From: Ruegeria arenilitoris
GTDB lineage: Bacteria; Pseudomonadota; Alphaproteobacteria; Rhodobacterales; Rhodobacteraceae
Assembly: GCF_013031355.1 (NCBI RefSeq)
Contig: NZ_WPZO01000003.1
Location: 186,001-250,000, forward strand
DNA length: 64,000 nt
Direction of reading: 5' to 3'
Within the stretch, counting starts at the first letter, position 1; every line of letters starts with the position of its first letter. Of the stretch, positions 29,723-40,076 are shown piece after piece. The notes under the pieces were generated by a model. That model saw only the letters and a list, made by a program, of their open reading frames with translations, did no database searches and was not told the DNA's origin. Position numbers and translations under genes: made by a program.

Positions 29723-30901
29723 ATGACCTACGACACGATCATCCTTGGCGCCGGTGCTGCCGGCATGATGTGCGCCGCCCATTGTGGCGGGCGCGTTTTG
29801 GTGATTGATCACGCGAAGGCTCCGGGTGAGAAAATCCGCATCTCGGGCGGCGGGCGCTGCAACTTCACCAACATGTACGCGGGGCCGAATAACTTCCTGT
29901 CGCAGAACCCGCATTTTTGTAAATCCGCGCTGGCACGCTACACGCAGTGGGATTTCGTCGATCTGGTTGGTCGCCACGGCATCGCGTGGCATGAGAAAAC
30001 GCTGGGGCAGCTGTTCTGCGACGGGTCCTCGAAACAGATCATCCAAATGCTGCTGGACGAGATGGCGTGCGTCGGCGCCGAGCTGTGGGTGCGAACCGAG
30101 GTGAAGGACTTGCGCAAGACCGAGGCCGGGTTCGCGCTGGAGGTTGACCGCGAGGGCCAGCGCCTCAGCCTGAGCTGCCGTAATCTGGTGCTGGCCACGG
30201 GGGGCAAGTCGATCCCCAAGATGGGCGCGACCGGGTTGGCCTATGACATCGCAAAACAGTTCGGCTTGCGGATGACCGAAACGCGCGCGGCGCTTGTGCC
30301 GTTCGCGTTTTCGGACGGGAAGTTCAAGGATCTCTCGGGCGTCTCGCTGCCTGCGCGCCTGTCGAACGACCACACAAGCTTTGACGAGGCGCTGCTGTTC
30401 ACCCATCGCGGCCTCAGCGGGCCGTCGGCGCTGCAACTCTCGTCCTACTGGCATGAGGGCGAAGCGATCCGGGTCAACCTGATCCCCGATCTGCCCCTGT
30501 TCGATCTGCTGCGCGATCAGCGGCAAAGCAGCGGTCGTAAGGCACTGACAACGGAACTGGCCCGCCACCTGCCCGCGCGGCTGGTGGACTATCTGAGCCA
30601 ACACATTCCGATGCCGGGCAATCTGGCTGACCAGTCCGACACCGCACTGACCGAGCTGATCTCGGCGCTGTCCAACTGGCAGCTGACGCCCTCGGGCACC
30701 GAAGGCTATCGCACCGCCGAGGTCACGCTGGGCGGGATCGACACGGATGGCCTGTCGTCAAAAACGATGGAGGCCAGGGATGTCCCCGGCCTCTATGCGA
30801 TTGGTGAAGCGGTGGATGTCACCGGCTGGCTGGGCGGCTACAACTTCCAGTGGGCATGGTCCTCGGGCCACGCCGCCGGAACTGCAATCGCAAGCCGTTA
30901 G
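29723..30901 (+). CDS. BaiN/YhiN-type NAD(P)/FAD-dependent flavoprotein
   Basis: About 392 residues. The N-terminal FAD dinucleotide loop is IILGAGAAGMMCA; GEKIRISGGGRCNFTN and the C-terminal VTGWLGGYNFQWAWSSGHAAG are hallmark motifs of the HI0933/BaiN family. A second block LVLATGGKSIPKMGATG marks the FAD domain return. The enzyme should be a cytoplasmic oxidoreductase; the substrate is unknown. ATG at 29723 begins the FAD loop region (MTYDTIILG). It runs against the direction of the dcw genes and overlaps the stop of the following convergent lipoprotein gene by 4 bases (TTAG). Confidence 0.9.
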   Translation: MTYDTIILGAGAAGMMCAAHCGGRVLVIDHAKAPGEKIRISGGGRCNFTNMYAGPNNFLSQNPHFCKSALARYTQWDFVDLVGRHGIAWHEKTLGQLFCDGSSKQIIQMLLDEMACVGAELWVRTEVKDLRKTEAGFALEVDREGQRLSLSCRNLVLATGGKSIPKMGATGLAYDIAKQFGLRMTETRAALVPFAFSDGKFKDLSGVSLPARLSNDHTSFDEALLFTHRGLSGPSALQLSSYWHEGEAIRVNLIPDLPLFDLLRDQRQSSGRKALTTELARHLPARLVDYLSQHIPMPGNLADQSDTALTELISALSNWQLTPSGTEGYRTAEVTLGGIDTDGLSSKTMEARDVPGLYAIGEAVDVTGWLGGYNFQWAWSSGHAAGTAIASR

Positions 30902-31272
30902 CCTACGACGTTGTAACCGCGGCCACGCATACAGTTGCGCACGATGACTTCTTTGTTCTGGTTCTTCGCATAGACATCTGCACCGGCACCGATGAGGGCA
31001 CCTGCAGCCGCTGCGCGTCCCAGATTGTCGCTGCTGTCCTGGATGATCGCGGTAGTCGCTGCGGTTCCTGCAGCTGCAAGAGCCGCATTACCTGCGGTCG
31101 AGCCATCAACGCTAGCCTGAGACGCTGCAAGTTGTTGGCATTGCTGCAAATCAAAATTGTAGTTCGGACCGACCGGACCGTCGACAACCGGCTGATAATT
31201 GGCACCGGTGTTTGCGCAGGCACCCGCAACCAGAGCAGCAGGCAGGATCAGAAAAAGCTTACGAAATGGCAT
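30898..31272 (-). CDS. Small glycine/alanine-rich lipoprotein
   Basis: About 124 residues. The signal peptide ends in VAGAC, a good lipobox. The mature protein has an Ala/Gly-rich hydrophobic stretch (GNAALAAAGTAATTAI and RAAAAGALIGAGADVYAK) like a glycine zipper and ends in NCMRGRGYNVVG. It is probably an outer-membrane lipoprotein of unknown role. Two ATGs lie at 31278 and 31272; GAGG is 8 bases before 31272 but only 2 before 31278, so I prefer the inner one. Confidence 0.8.
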   Translation of the reverse strand: MPFRKLFLILPAALVAGACANTGANYQPVVDGPVGPNYNFDLQQCQQLAASQASVDGSTAGNAALAAAGTAATTAIIQDSSDNLGRAAAAGALIGAGADVYAKNQNKEVIVRNCMRGRGYNVVG

Positions 31273-31377
31273 AGTCATGACCTCGTGTTGAATTTGCTCG
31301 GAGCCAATCCTAATTGTCGTGGCACGTCAAGCTGATAGCATCGCAGCATGGCCCGACCGGCGGTCTCTTGCAAACGG

Positions 31378-32778
31378 CTAGTCCGCCAGCCGCCTCAGAA
31401 CCTGTTCGGTAAAGTCGTCCCCACGCTGTTCGAAGTTATCGTATTGGTCAAAACTGGCCGCCGCCGGAGCCAACAGCACTGTCTCACCCGGCTGGGCGTC
31501 CGACATGGCCTGTGCCACGGCCTCGTCCATGGTGGTGCAGACCTGCGCGTCAGCCTCAAGCTGCATGGCGAAACCGGCCGCCTCGCGCCCAATCACATAG
31601 GCTTTGAGAACCTGGTCCACCGCGCCGTTCAATGCCGCCAGACCACCTTCTTTCTCAAGCCCCCCACAGATCCAGCGGATCTTCTTAAACGCCGACAACG
31701 CCTTCAGCGCGCTGTCTACGTTGGTTGCCTTAGAGTCGTTCACATAGGTCACACCGCCCGCCTCGGCGATGATCTGGCTGCGATGCGGCAATCCGGGATA
31801 GCTGTGCAACGCGTCCTCGATCACGCGCGGTGCCAACCCCAGCGCACGACAGGCGGCATAGGCCGCACATGCATTCTGGTGGTTATGCGCGCCGGGCAGG
31901 CCCTTGATCTGACGCAGGTCGATAGACCCGGCCTGCCGCCCCTTGCGGTACTCCGAAAGGAACCCCTTGCGCGCAAAAACCTGCCAACCCGGTCCCGTCA
32001 GTTTACCCGCCACCGAGACGCGGATCACGCGATCATCCGCTACCCCTTCGGCCAGTTGCCCCGCCAGAAACGCACCTTCTTTTTCGTCAACCCCGATCAC
32101 GGCCCGATCCGGGCCACCTTCGGCAAACAGGCGCCGTTTGGCCGCAAAATAGCCGCCCATCCCGCCGTGCCGATCCAGATGATCCGGCGACAGGTTGGTG
32201 AACACCGCCACATCCGGCGTCAATGACCGGGCAAGTTCAGTTTGATAGCTGCTCAACTCCAGCACCACGACCGAGCCATCCCCACCCGGCTCGATATCCA
32301 GCACGCCGCGCCCGATATTCCCCGCCAACTGCGCCTCGCGACCAGCTTCGATCAGGATGTGGTGGATCAATGCGGCCGTGGTCGATTTGCCGTTCGACCC
32401 GGTCACTGCGATCACACGCGGAGGAGTGTCATAGTTGCTCCATTCCGGGCCCGCAAAAGATCGGAAGAATAGCCCGATATCGTTGTCCACCGGCACCCCC
32501 GCCGCAAGCGCCGCAGCGACAACCGGGTTCGGTTCGGGATACAGGTGCGGGATGCCCGGCGAAACGATCAACGATGCGATATCGTCAAACGCCCCGTGAC
32601 GATGCAGATCGAGGCAAGCAAACCCCTCGGCCTCGGCCTTTTCACGAGCAGCAGGGTTGTCATCCCAGCACACCGGTTCTGCCTTGCCCGCCCGCAACGC
32701 GCGCGCCGTGGCCAGACCTGACCGGCCAAGACCCAGAACCGCAACCTTCTGCCCTGAAAACCCTTTGACCGGGATCAT
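31378..32778 (-). CDS. murD: UDP-N-acetylmuramoylalanine--D-glutamate ligase MurD
   Basis: 466 residues from ATG at 32778 ([21 protein letters not shown]). [14 protein letters not shown] is the ATP loop; [16 protein letters not shown] and [16 protein letters not shown] are conserved ligase blocks. It adds D-Glu to UDP-MurNAc-L-Ala. The upstream extension to 32865 is not MurD-like. It is the last gene of the first half of the dcw cluster; ftsW, normally next, lies 2.7 kb further on. Confidence 0.97.
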   Translation of the reverse strand: MIPVKGFSGQKVAVLGLGRSGLATARALRAGKAEPVCWDDNPAAREKAEAEGFACLDLHRHGAFDDIASLIVSPGIPHLYPEPNPVVAAALAAGVPVDNDIGLFFRSFAGPEWSNYDTPPRVIAVTGSNGKSTTAALIHHILIEAGREAQLAGNIGRGVLDIEPGGDGSVVVLELSSYQTELARSLTPDVAVFTNLSPDHLDRHGGMGGYFAAKRRLFAEGGPDRAVIGVDEKEGAFLAGQLAEGVADDRVIRVSVAGKLTGPGWQVFARKGFLSEYRKGRQAGSIDLRQIKGLPGAHNHQNACAAYAACRALGLAPRVIEDALHSYPGLPHRSQIIAEAGGVTYVNDSKATNVDSALKALSAFKKIRWICGGLEKEGGLAALNGAVDQVLKAYVIGREAAGFAMQLEADAQVCTTMDEAVAQAMSDAQPGETVLLAPAAASFDQYDNFEQRGDDFTEQVLRRLAD

Positions 32779-32854
32779 GCCGCCCACCTTCCTCTGACGT
32801 CGAATTGGCCGCCACACTGCGCAGAAGAAATCACCGATGGCAAGAGCAGCAAGA

Positions 32855-32917
32855 GGCTCGCGCATCTGCGCGAGCCGGGCCCAACAGGTGGCAGGCGGAC
32901 CGCAGGTCCGCCGAACC
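32855..32917. other. Two adjacent GC-rich hairpins between mraY and murD
   Basis: The 150-base gap holds two hairpins: arms GGCTCGCGCA/TGCGCGAGCC at 32855-32876, and GGCGGACC/GGTCCGCC at 32894-32912, the second extended by a CAGGT/ACCTG outer pair. Neither is followed by a T-run on either strand, so they are not ordinary intrinsic terminators. They may modulate read-through or RNA stability between mraY and murD. Confidence 0.55.
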
Positions 32918-32928
32918 TGGCGGGAGCG

Positions 32929-34011
32929 TTACCGGACCTTCAAAGTCGCCAGACCAATCATCGCGAGGATCAGCGAGATGATCCAGAACCGGATCACGAT
33001 GGTCGGCTCGGCCCAACCCTTTTTCTCATAATGGTGGTGGATCGGTGCCATCAGGAACACCCGGCGTCCGGTGCGTTTGAAATACAGGACCTGGATGATC
33101 ACACTCAGCGCCTCAACCACAAACAGACCACCGACCACGGCCAGAACAAGCTCGTGCTTGGTCGCGACCGCAATCGCGCCCAGTGCACCGCCCAAAGCCA
33201 ACGATCCGGTATCGCCCATGAACACGGCCGCAGGCGGGGCGTTGTACCACAGAAAGCCCAGTCCGCCCCCGAACAGCGCTGCCGTAAAGATCAGGATTTC
33301 ACCGGTTCCCGGCACATAATGCACGTCCAGATATTCGGTAAAGTCGACCCGGCCGACCGCGTAGGCAATCACCCCAAGGGTCGTTGCCGCGATCATCGCC
33401 GGCATGATCGCCAGACCGTCCAGACCATCAGTCAGGTTCACCGCGTTGGCCGCCCCAACGATCACCACAATCGAGAATGGAATGTAGAACATCCCCAGAT
33501 TGACCAGCGTATCCTTGAATACCGGCACGGCCAGTTGGTACTGCAGAGCTTCGGGATGGTGCAAGGTCGCCCATAGCGAGGCCAGAACCGCAATAATCAC
33601 ACCCAGCGCCAGCCGCATTTTGCCGGACACGCCCTTGGTATTCTGTTTGGAAACTTTGGCGTAATCGTCTGCAAAACCAATCGCCGCATAGGCCAACGTC
33701 ACGAACAGCACCATCCAAACATAGGGGTTGTCCCACCGCGCCCAAACCAGCGTAGACGTCACCAGCGCCCCCACGATCAGTAATCCGCCCATAGTCGGCG
33801 TCCCGGCCTTGGAAAAATGCCCCTCGGGGCCATCATCCCGGATCGGCTGACCTTTGCCTTGCTTGCGACGCAGCACGTTGATTAGCGGTTTTCCGAAGAT
33901 AAATCCAAAGATCAGCGCCGTCAAAAAGGCTCCGCCCGCACGAAAAGTGATGTAGCGGAAGAGGTTAAAAAAATCCCCCCCATCCGACAGGGCGGTCAAC
34001 CAATAGAGCAT
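32929..34011 (-). CDS. mraY: Phospho-N-acetylmuramoyl-pentapeptide transferase MraY
   Basis: 360 residues, about ten membrane segments. It links UDP-MurNAc-pentapeptide to undecaprenyl phosphate, forming lipid I. FADDYAKV supplies the catalytic Asp pair, [13 protein letters not shown] the nucleotide-binding loop, [12 protein letters not shown] another key loop, and [13 protein letters not shown] the family His motif. ATG at 34011 has GGAAAGG upstream; it follows murF by 24 bases. Confidence 0.98.
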   Translation of the reverse strand: MLYWLTALSDGGDFFNLFRYITFRAGGAFLTALIFGFIFGKPLINVLRRKQGKGQPIRDDGPEGHFSKAGTPTMGGLLIVGALVTSTLVWARWDNPYVWMVLFVTLAYAAIGFADDYAKVSKQNTKGVSGKMRLALGVIIAVLASLWATLHHPEALQYQLAVPVFKDTLVNLGMFYIPFSIVVIVGAANAVNLTDGLDGLAIMPAMIAATTLGVIAYAVGRVDFTEYLDVHYVPGTGEILIFTAALFGGGLGFLWYNAPPAAVFMGDTGSLALGGALGAIAVATKHELVLAVVGGLFVVEALSVIIQVLYFKRTGRRVFLMAPIHHHYEKKGWAEPTIVIRFWIISLILAMIGLATLKVR

Positions 34012-34035
34012 TACAATACCTTTCCTAGGCGGCAA

Positions 34036-35430
34036 TCATGGTTCAAGCGCGCTCCCTTGCCCCATTTTCCGCAAACCGTCAACAATCTGAGCCAGCGCCA
34101 TGCTGAGCGACCCCTTGGCCAGCACCGTATCCCCTGCGCGGATCAACTCCGGCAGGTGCTCGGCCATTTCGGCGCTGGTCTCACTCCACAGCCCGCGCTT
34201 TTCGTCAGGCAACGCCTGATGCAAGGCTTTCATCAGCGGACCGATGCAATGAACCTGATCCACGCGTGCCATCGCCGCGACATCAGCCATCCCAGCGTGC
34301 ATGGCAATTTCCTGCCCACCCAACTCTTTCATATCGCCCAGAAAAGCGATCCGACGGGCGCCTTGCGATGCAGCCAGCACATCCAGAGCGGCCTCCATCG
34401 AGGTGGGGTTGGCATTGTAGCTGTCGTCCAGCAATTCGATCTGTCCACCTGTTGCCAAAGGCAGCGTTTCCCGCACGCCCCGCCCTTTGACCGGGGACCA
34501 TTGACCCAGCCCGGTGATAGCCTCATCCAGATCAACGCCCATCTCAACACATGCAGCCAGCGCACCCAACGCGTTCATAGCAAAATGTGTACCAGCGGAC
34601 TGCACGTCATATGTGATGACCGCATCGCCGACGGTCGCCTCGGAATGAACCGAGTCGGCGCCTTGCGTCACATCGGTCAGGTTGTAGTCCACAGCCTTGC
34701 GACCAAAATCCACGATCCCAGCCCCATGTTCCTGCGCGGTCTGGCGCAGGATGTCTGCTTGATCGATATCGGCATTCACGATTGCCGCGCCGCCGGGTTC
34801 AAGCCCTTCGAAGATCGCGGCCTTTTCATGGGCGATGCCTGCAACCGACTCAAAGGCCTCAAGATGCACCGCCGCAACAGTCGTCACCAGCGCCACATGC
34901 GGACGCGCCTGCTGCGCCAGCGGAGCAATCTCACCCGGGTGGTTCATGCCGATCTCAATCACGGCGAATTCGGTATCACGCGGCATTCGGGCTAAAGTCA
35001 GAGGCACTCCCCAATGGTTGTTGTAACTGGCCACGCTGGCGTGCGTTTTCCCCTGCGCTTCCAAAATGGTGGCCAGCATTTCTTTAGTCGAGGTTTTGCC
35101 AACACTACCGGTTACCCCCACGACGCGCGCGTCCGTCCGGGCGCGACCCGCCTGCCCGAGCGCCTCAAGCCCGGCCTGCACGTCATCGACGATCAACAGC
35201 GGCGCGTCTTCAGATACGCCCTCAGGGATGCGAGACACCAACGCCGCGCCCGCCCCTTTTTCCAGCGCCTGCGCCACGAAATCATGCCCGTCCCGCGCCG
35301 CCTTGAGGGCCACGAACAGGTCTCCGGGCTGGAGGGATCTTGTATCGATCGACACGCCGCTCACTGCCCAATCAGAGGTGGCGCGCCCACCGGTGGCTTC
35401 GGCAGCCTCAGCCGCAGTCCAGAGCGTCAT
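34036..35430 (-). CDS. murF: UDP-MurNAc-tripeptide--D-Ala-D-Ala ligase MurF
   Basis: 464 residues. VTGSVGKTSTKEML is the ATP loop, EIGMNHPGEI and DDSYNANPTSMEAAL are MurF signatures. It adds the D-Ala-D-Ala made by Ddl to the muropeptide. ATG at 35430 overlaps the murE stop by 4 bases. Length is normal. Confidence 0.97.
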   Translation of the reverse strand: MTLWTAAEAAEATGGRATSDWAVSGVSIDTRSLQPGDLFVALKAARDGHDFVAQALEKGAGAALVSRIPEGVSEDAPLLIVDDVQAGLEALGQAGRARTDARVVGVTGSVGKTSTKEMLATILEAQGKTHASVASYNNHWGVPLTLARMPRDTEFAVIEIGMNHPGEIAPLAQQARPHVALVTTVAAVHLEAFESVAGIAHEKAAIFEGLEPGGAAIVNADIDQADILRQTAQEHGAGIVDFGRKAVDYNLTDVTQGADSVHSEATVGDAVITYDVQSAGTHFAMNALGALAACVEMGVDLDEAITGLGQWSPVKGRGVRETLPLATGGQIELLDDSYNANPTSMEAALDVLAASQGARRIAFLGDMKELGGQEIAMHAGMADVAAMARVDQVHCIGPLMKALHQALPDEKRGLWSETSAEMAEHLPELIRAGDTVLAKGSLSMALAQIVDGLRKMGQGSALEP

Positions 35431-36908
35431 GCCACCCTCCCGTCCAGCGCCGCGACGCTGATGCTGGCCTGTTCCACATCATCGAAGGGCAAAACCTGAT
35501 CCCCGACGATCTGGCCGGTCTCGTGCCCTTTCCCTGCGATCAACAAAGCGTCGCCGGGCTGCAAGGCATCAATGCCGCGCAAGATCGCCTCGGCCCGGTC
35601 GCCGACCTCGGTGGCCTCTGGGGCGCCCAACAAAACAGCGGCGCGGATGGAGGCCGGATCTTCGCTGCGCGGGTTGTCATCCGTAACGAAAACAACGTCG
35701 GCATTTTCGGCGGCGGCCTGCCCCATCAACGGGCGCTTGGTTGCGTCACGATCCCCGCCCGCGCCAACGATGGCAATCAGACGGCCCATGACATGCGGGC
35801 GCATCGCCTTAAGCGCCGTCGCCACGGCATCTGGTGTGTGCGCGTAGTCGACAAACACCGCAGCGCCATTTTCGCGCGTGGCTGCCAGTTGCATACGACC
35901 CCGTACGGTTGTCAGATGCGGCAAGGTCTCGAACACACGCTCAGGGTCCTCACCGGCAGCGATGACCAGACCGCAGGCCAGCAGGATGTTCTCGGCCTGA
36001 AACCCACCGATCAGGTTGAGGCGCGTTTGAAACACCTTGCCCTGCCATGAAAAGCGTAAGTCCTGTCCGGTCGAGTCGAAGCGTTGGTTCATCAGACACA
36101 GGTCAACATCACCCGATCCGACGGTTAGAACTGACTGACCGCGCGCCTCGGCGATCTTGCGGACCTCAGCGCCCTTGGGGTCGTCCATGTTGACGACCAC
36201 GGTGCCATCATGCGACAGAACGCGATCGAACAGCCCGGCCTTGGCGGCAAAATAGGCCTCGAACGTTTCGTGATAGTCCAGATGATCCTGCGTGAAGTTG
36301 GAGAACCCCGCAGCGGCCAGATGCACGCCATCCAAACGGCGCTGTTCCAACCCGTGTGAGGACGCCTCCATCGCCGCATGGGTAACGCCGTTCTCGGCCG
36401 CTTCGGCCAGGCAACGATGCAGGGTAATCGGCTCGGGCGTGGTGTGTGCCAGCGGTGCGGTCCATGCGCCCTCAACACCTGTGGTGCCGAGGTTTACCGC
36501 CGCGTGCCCAAGCTCCATCCAGATCTGGCGCACAAAGGTCGAGACCGAGGTTTTGCCGTTGGTTCCGGTTACAGCCACAATCGTCTGCGGTTGAGCGCCA
36601 AACCACAGCGCAGCGCAGCCCGCCAACGCCTGACGCGGGTCTTCAACCACGATCAATGCCGCGTCTGATGCTGCCAGTTTTTCAGCTGCGATCTCGGCCC
36701 CTTCGGCATCGGTCAGAATCGCCGCGGCGCCCATGCGCAGGGCGAACTGGATGAACTCTCCACCATGAACGCGGGTACCGGGAAGGGCCGCGAAGAGGTA
36801 ACCGTCCTTGACCTCGCGGCTGTCAACGGCCAGCCCGGTTATGTCGGGGTTAGCACCACCCCGAGCGGTCAGGGCCAGTTGGCTGAGTGTTTTCATCCTT
36901 ATGCCCAT
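35427..36908 (-). CDS. murE: UDP-MurNAc-dipeptide--2,6-diaminopimelate ligase MurE
   Basis: 493 residues. VTGTNGKTSVSTF is the ATP loop. The DDNPRSEDP block contains DNPR, the signature of enzymes that add meso-diaminopimelate rather than lysine, as expected for a Gram-negative. ATG at 36908 is favoured by AAGGTGG just upstream; ATG at 36896 is in frame but lacks a usable ribosome site. It follows ftsI by 22 bases. Confidence 0.97.
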   Translation of the reverse strand: MGIRMKTLSQLALTARGGANPDITGLAVDSREVKDGYLFAALPGTRVHGGEFIQFALRMGAAAILTDAEGAEIAAEKLAASDAALIVVEDPRQALAGCAALWFGAQPQTIVAVTGTNGKTSVSTFVRQIWMELGHAAVNLGTTGVEGAWTAPLAHTTPEPITLHRCLAEAAENGVTHAAMEASSHGLEQRRLDGVHLAAAGFSNFTQDHLDYHETFEAYFAAKAGLFDRVLSHDGTVVVNMDDPKGAEVRKIAEARGQSVLTVGSGDVDLCLMNQRFDSTGQDLRFSWQGKVFQTRLNLIGGFQAENILLACGLVIAAGEDPERVFETLPHLTTVRGRMQLAATRENGAAVFVDYAHTPDAVATALKAMRPHVMGRLIAIVGAGGDRDATKRPLMGQAAAENADVVFVTDDNPRSEDPASIRAAVLLGAPEATEVGDRAEAILRGIDALQPGDALLIAGKGHETGQIVGDQVLPFDDVEQASISVAALDGRVA

Positions 36909-36930
36909 GACCCACCTTTTGTTGGACAGC

Positions 36931-38718
36931 CTAATTTGAGGTCAGGGTTATAGCAGCGCGTGCCTCAGGCTCAAGCCGGGGACGCAGGCCCAGCAACGGG
37001 GCAATGCGACCGATCAGTTCCGCGGCGACAGGAACCGCCGTCCAGCCCGCCGTGCGGCGCTTTTCGCCATAGGCCACGATGGACGGTTCATCCAGCGTGA
37101 CGATCAGCACGTATTTGGGATCATAAGCCGGGAAGATTGTCGCAAAGGTCGCGATCACCTTGTCATCGTAATAGCCGCCGCGCGGCTTGGGTTTATCTGC
37201 TGTGCCGGTCTTGCCAGCCACATCATAACCGGCGACGTCGCCAAAGCTGGCCGTACCGTCTGTGACCACTTTGCGCAGCATTCTCTGCGCCTGCGTGGCC
37301 GCGCTTTCAGACAACACACGCGGACCGTACTGAGGACCGTTCTTGCGCAGGATGGTCGGACTGACATAGTGCCCGCCATTGGCAATCGCTGCATAGCCAG
37401 CGGCAAGGTGCATCGGACTGGTCGACAGCCCGTGGCCATAAGAAATAGTCACCGTGCTCAGTTCGCCCCATTTCTTGGGTTTGAGCGGTTCACCACCTTT
37501 CGCCTCGACAATCTCGAACGGGGTCGGATCGAACATGCCCAGCGATTTCAAGAAGTTCTGCTGCCGTTTTGCACCGATCTGCAGCGCCAGCCGACCCGTG
37601 CCCCGGTTCGAGCTGTGGACGATCACATCCGCAACACTGATCTTGCCGTAGTTCTTGCCGTTAAACTCACCAATCGGGAAACGTCCGATCCGCATCGGGC
37701 CGGAGGTGTCGATAATCGTCTCGGAATTCACCAGCCCCAACTGCACGGCCTGCGCGGCGGTGAAGATTTTAAAGACCGACCCCAGCTCATACACGCCCTG
37801 AACATAGCGATTGAACAGGGGGCTATCCGACGGATCAAAGCCCGAGGTCGGTGGGCGCGGGCGATCGTTGGGGTCAAAAGACGGCAACGAGGCGGCCGAA
37901 ACGACCTCACCCGTATGCGCGTTCATCAAGACAGCCGAAGCCCCCTTGGCGTTCATGATTTTCATACCGCCGTACAGCACCTGCTCGACCGCCGCCTGAA
38001 CGGTCAAGTCCAGCGACAGTTGCAGCGGTTTATTGCCGTTGGCCGGGTCGCGCAGGTAGTCGTCGAACTGTTTTTCTACTCCCGCAACACCGATCACCTC
38101 GGCCGCACTGACGCCCTCACGACCAAAGCCGGAACCACCCAAGATATGCGCGGCCAGACGCCCGTTCGGGTACAGTCGCATCTCACGCGGGCCGAATAGG
38201 ATGCCGGGATCGCCGATATCATGCACGGCCTGCTTTTGTTCAGGGGAGATGCGTTTCTTGATCCACAGGAACTTGCGGTTGCCGGTGAAGTCCCTAACCA
38301 ACCGCTCTTTGTCCAGATCGGGGAAGATCGCCACCAGTTGATCAGCGGCGGCAACCGGATCAATCATCAGAGGCGGCTGAGCGTAAACGGAATAAGTGTC
38401 CAAATTGGTCGCCAGAATGCGCCCTTCGCGATCCACGATATTGGCGCGCTGCATGGCAATCGCGGCCCCGGGCGCGCTGGCAATCGGCTCTTGCGCCTCG
38501 GATGTAGCCAGCATGCCCATACGGACACCAACCACCGAGAAGGCGCAGAAAAAGAACAGGCCCAATACCAAAAGGCGCCCTTCGGCACGGGCGCGGGCGC
38601 GGTCTTTCATGTCTTCGTGACGCTGGCGGATGTTCTCGCGCTCAATCGCCTTGGGGTTCTCGCCCCGGGCGCGGGCGTCGAGGATTCGGGCCAGAGGGCG
38701 CAGGGGCGTGCGGGTCAT
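36931..38718 (-). CDS. ftsI: Septal peptidoglycan transpeptidase FtsI (PBP3)
   Basis: 595 residues. A cytoplasmic basic N-terminus and one membrane segment (about residues 48-66) precede the pedestal and the transpeptidase domain. The three active-site motifs are intact: SVFK at 314-317 (nucleophile S314), SSN at 369-371 and KTGT at 502-505. It cross-links septal wall made by FtsW. ATG at 38718 overlaps ftsL by 4 bases. Confidence 0.97.
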   Translation of the reverse strand: MTRTPLRPLARILDARARGENPKAIERENIRQRHEDMKDRARARAEGRLLVLGLFFFCAFSVVGVRMGMLATSEAQEPIASAPGAAIAMQRANIVDREGRILATNLDTYSVYAQPPLMIDPVAAADQLVAIFPDLDKERLVRDFTGNRKFLWIKKRISPEQKQAVHDIGDPGILFGPREMRLYPNGRLAAHILGGSGFGREGVSAAEVIGVAGVEKQFDDYLRDPANGNKPLQLSLDLTVQAAVEQVLYGGMKIMNAKGASAVLMNAHTGEVVSAASLPSFDPNDRPRPPTSGFDPSDSPLFNRYVQGVYELGSVFKIFTAAQAVQLGLVNSETIIDTSGPMRIGRFPIGEFNGKNYGKISVADVIVHSSNRGTGRLALQIGAKRQQNFLKSLGMFDPTPFEIVEAKGGEPLKPKKWGELSTVTISYGHGLSTSPMHLAAGYAAIANGGHYVSPTILRKNGPQYGPRVLSESAATQAQRMLRKVVTDGTASFGDVAGYDVAGKTGTADKPKPRGGYYDDKVIATFATIFPAYDPKYVLIVTLDEPSIVAYGEKRRTAGWTAVPVAAELIGRIAPLLGLRPRLEPEARAAITLTSN

Positions 38719-39083
38719 GGGATCTGCACCTCGCCCAGCGCCTGAATGTTGGTGATCGCCTGCAGCTCGATCGGGTCAACGATGGGCAGGTCCGGGTCCT
38801 CGGCGTAAGAAATCTGGTCGGCGCGACCGAATTGTTCGGCCCGCAAAGGCAACAAGCCCAAACGCTCAAAGTTCAGGTCGGCCAGTTCACGCAGCCGGTC
38901 CGGGCGGTTCAGATATGCCCATTCCGCGTTCAGAACAGCCAACCGCACCTGCGCCATTCCAATCTGACGCTGCATTTTCTGCGTTTGCTTCACCACTTGC
39001 TGGGTGCGGTAGTTCTCCTGATACGCCCAAAGCGCCAGTCCGAACACGGCCAGAGCGGTCAACACATACAAAACACTCTTCAT
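38715..39083 (-). CDS. ftsL: Cell division protein FtsL
   Basis: 122 residues. One N-terminal membrane segment ([19 protein letters not shown]) is followed by a periplasmic coiled-coil region with [26 protein letters not shown] cut by few breaks, then [21 protein letters not shown]. It bridges FtsQB and FtsWI. Overlaps of 4 bases with both rsmH and ftsI mark it as operonic. Assignment rests on layout and gene order because FtsL sequences diverge fast. Confidence 0.92.
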   Translation of the reverse strand: MKSVLYVLTALAVFGLALWAYQENYRTQQVVKQTQKMQRQIGMAQVRLAVLNAEWAYLNRPDRLRELADLNFERLGLLPLRAEQFGRADQISYAEDPDLPIVDPIELQAITNIQALGEVQIP

Positions 39084-40072
39084 TTCGCCCTTCCCCCAAG
39101 TTGCGGCATCCCAATGGCGCGGGCCTCAATTTCCCCCGCCGGAGCCTCGGTCCGCACCGCCACACGCAGCTTGGCCGAGCGCGCGCGCGGGTTTTCCTGC
39201 AATTCCTGCTCATCCGGACCCACGGCCTTACGGGTCTTGAGCGTGAATTGCGGCAATTCCTGTTCCACCTCGGGCGCGTAGCGGTTGGCGCGCCCGGTCT
39301 TTCCTGCACGGGACTGGAGGAACCGTTTGACCATGCGGTCTTCGATGGAATGGAACGTCACAACGGCCAGTTGCCCACCCGGTTTCAACGCCCGTTCTGC
39401 AGCCATAAGGCCCTGAAACAGCTCTTCGTATTCGGCATTCACCGCAATCCGCAGCCCCTGAAAGCTGCGCGTTGCAGGGTGCGATTGCCCCGGCTTGGGA
39501 CGTGGCAGACAGGATTCGATGATCTCGACCAGACGCAGGGTCGTGGTGATCGGCTCCTCTGCCCGCGCTTTGACGATGGCCTTTGCGATACGGCGGCTAG
39601 CGCGCTCCTCACCGAAATGGAAAAGAATATCAGCCAGTTGCGCTTCGGTCGCCGTATTGACCAGATCAGCGGCGCTTTCACCCTCCTGGCTCATCCGCAT
39701 GTCCAGCGGGCCGTCCTTCATGAAGGAAAACCCACGTTCGGCCTGGTCCAACTGCATCGATGACACACCGAGGTCCAGCACTACCCCATCCAGGCCCTGA
39801 GCGTATTCGTCCAGTCGCGAGAACACACCGGGCTGCATCACCAGACGGTCGCCATAATCGCCCGCCCAATCGGAAGCCATTTCAAAGGCCAGCGGATCAC
39901 GGTCCACGCCGATGACCTTGTCCGCCCCGGCGTCCAGCAGGCCGCGCGTATAACCGCCTGCTCCAAAGGTGCCATCCAGCCAGACCCCGGAGACCGGTGC
40001 CACCGCGGCCAGCAACGGGCGCAACAGAACAGGGATATGAGGTTTGTCAGAAGGGGTTTCAGCGCCGGCCAT
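39080..40072 (-). CDS. rsmH: 16S rRNA (cytosine1402-N4)-methyltransferase RsmH
   Basis: 330 residues. [13 protein letters not shown] and [17 protein letters not shown] (SAM site) open the protein; [18 protein letters not shown] and [16 protein letters not shown] are RsmH signatures. It methylates C1402 in the ribosomal P site. Also called MraW, it follows mraZ by 4 bases in the usual dcw order. Confidence 0.97.
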   Translation of the reverse strand: MAGAETPSDKPHIPVLLRPLLAAVAPVSGVWLDGTFGAGGYTRGLLDAGADKVIGVDRDPLAFEMASDWAGDYGDRLVMQPGVFSRLDEYAQGLDGVVLDLGVSSMQLDQAERGFSFMKDGPLDMRMSQEGESAADLVNTATEAQLADILFHFGEERASRRIAKAIVKARAEEPITTTLRLVEIIESCLPRPKPGQSHPATRSFQGLRIAVNAEYEELFQGLMAAERALKPGGQLAVVTFHSIEDRMVKRFLQSRAGKTGRANRYAPEVEQELPQFTLKTRKAVGPDEQELQENPRARSAKLRVAVRTEAPAGEIEARAIGMPQLGGRAK

Positions 40073-40076
40073 GCCG

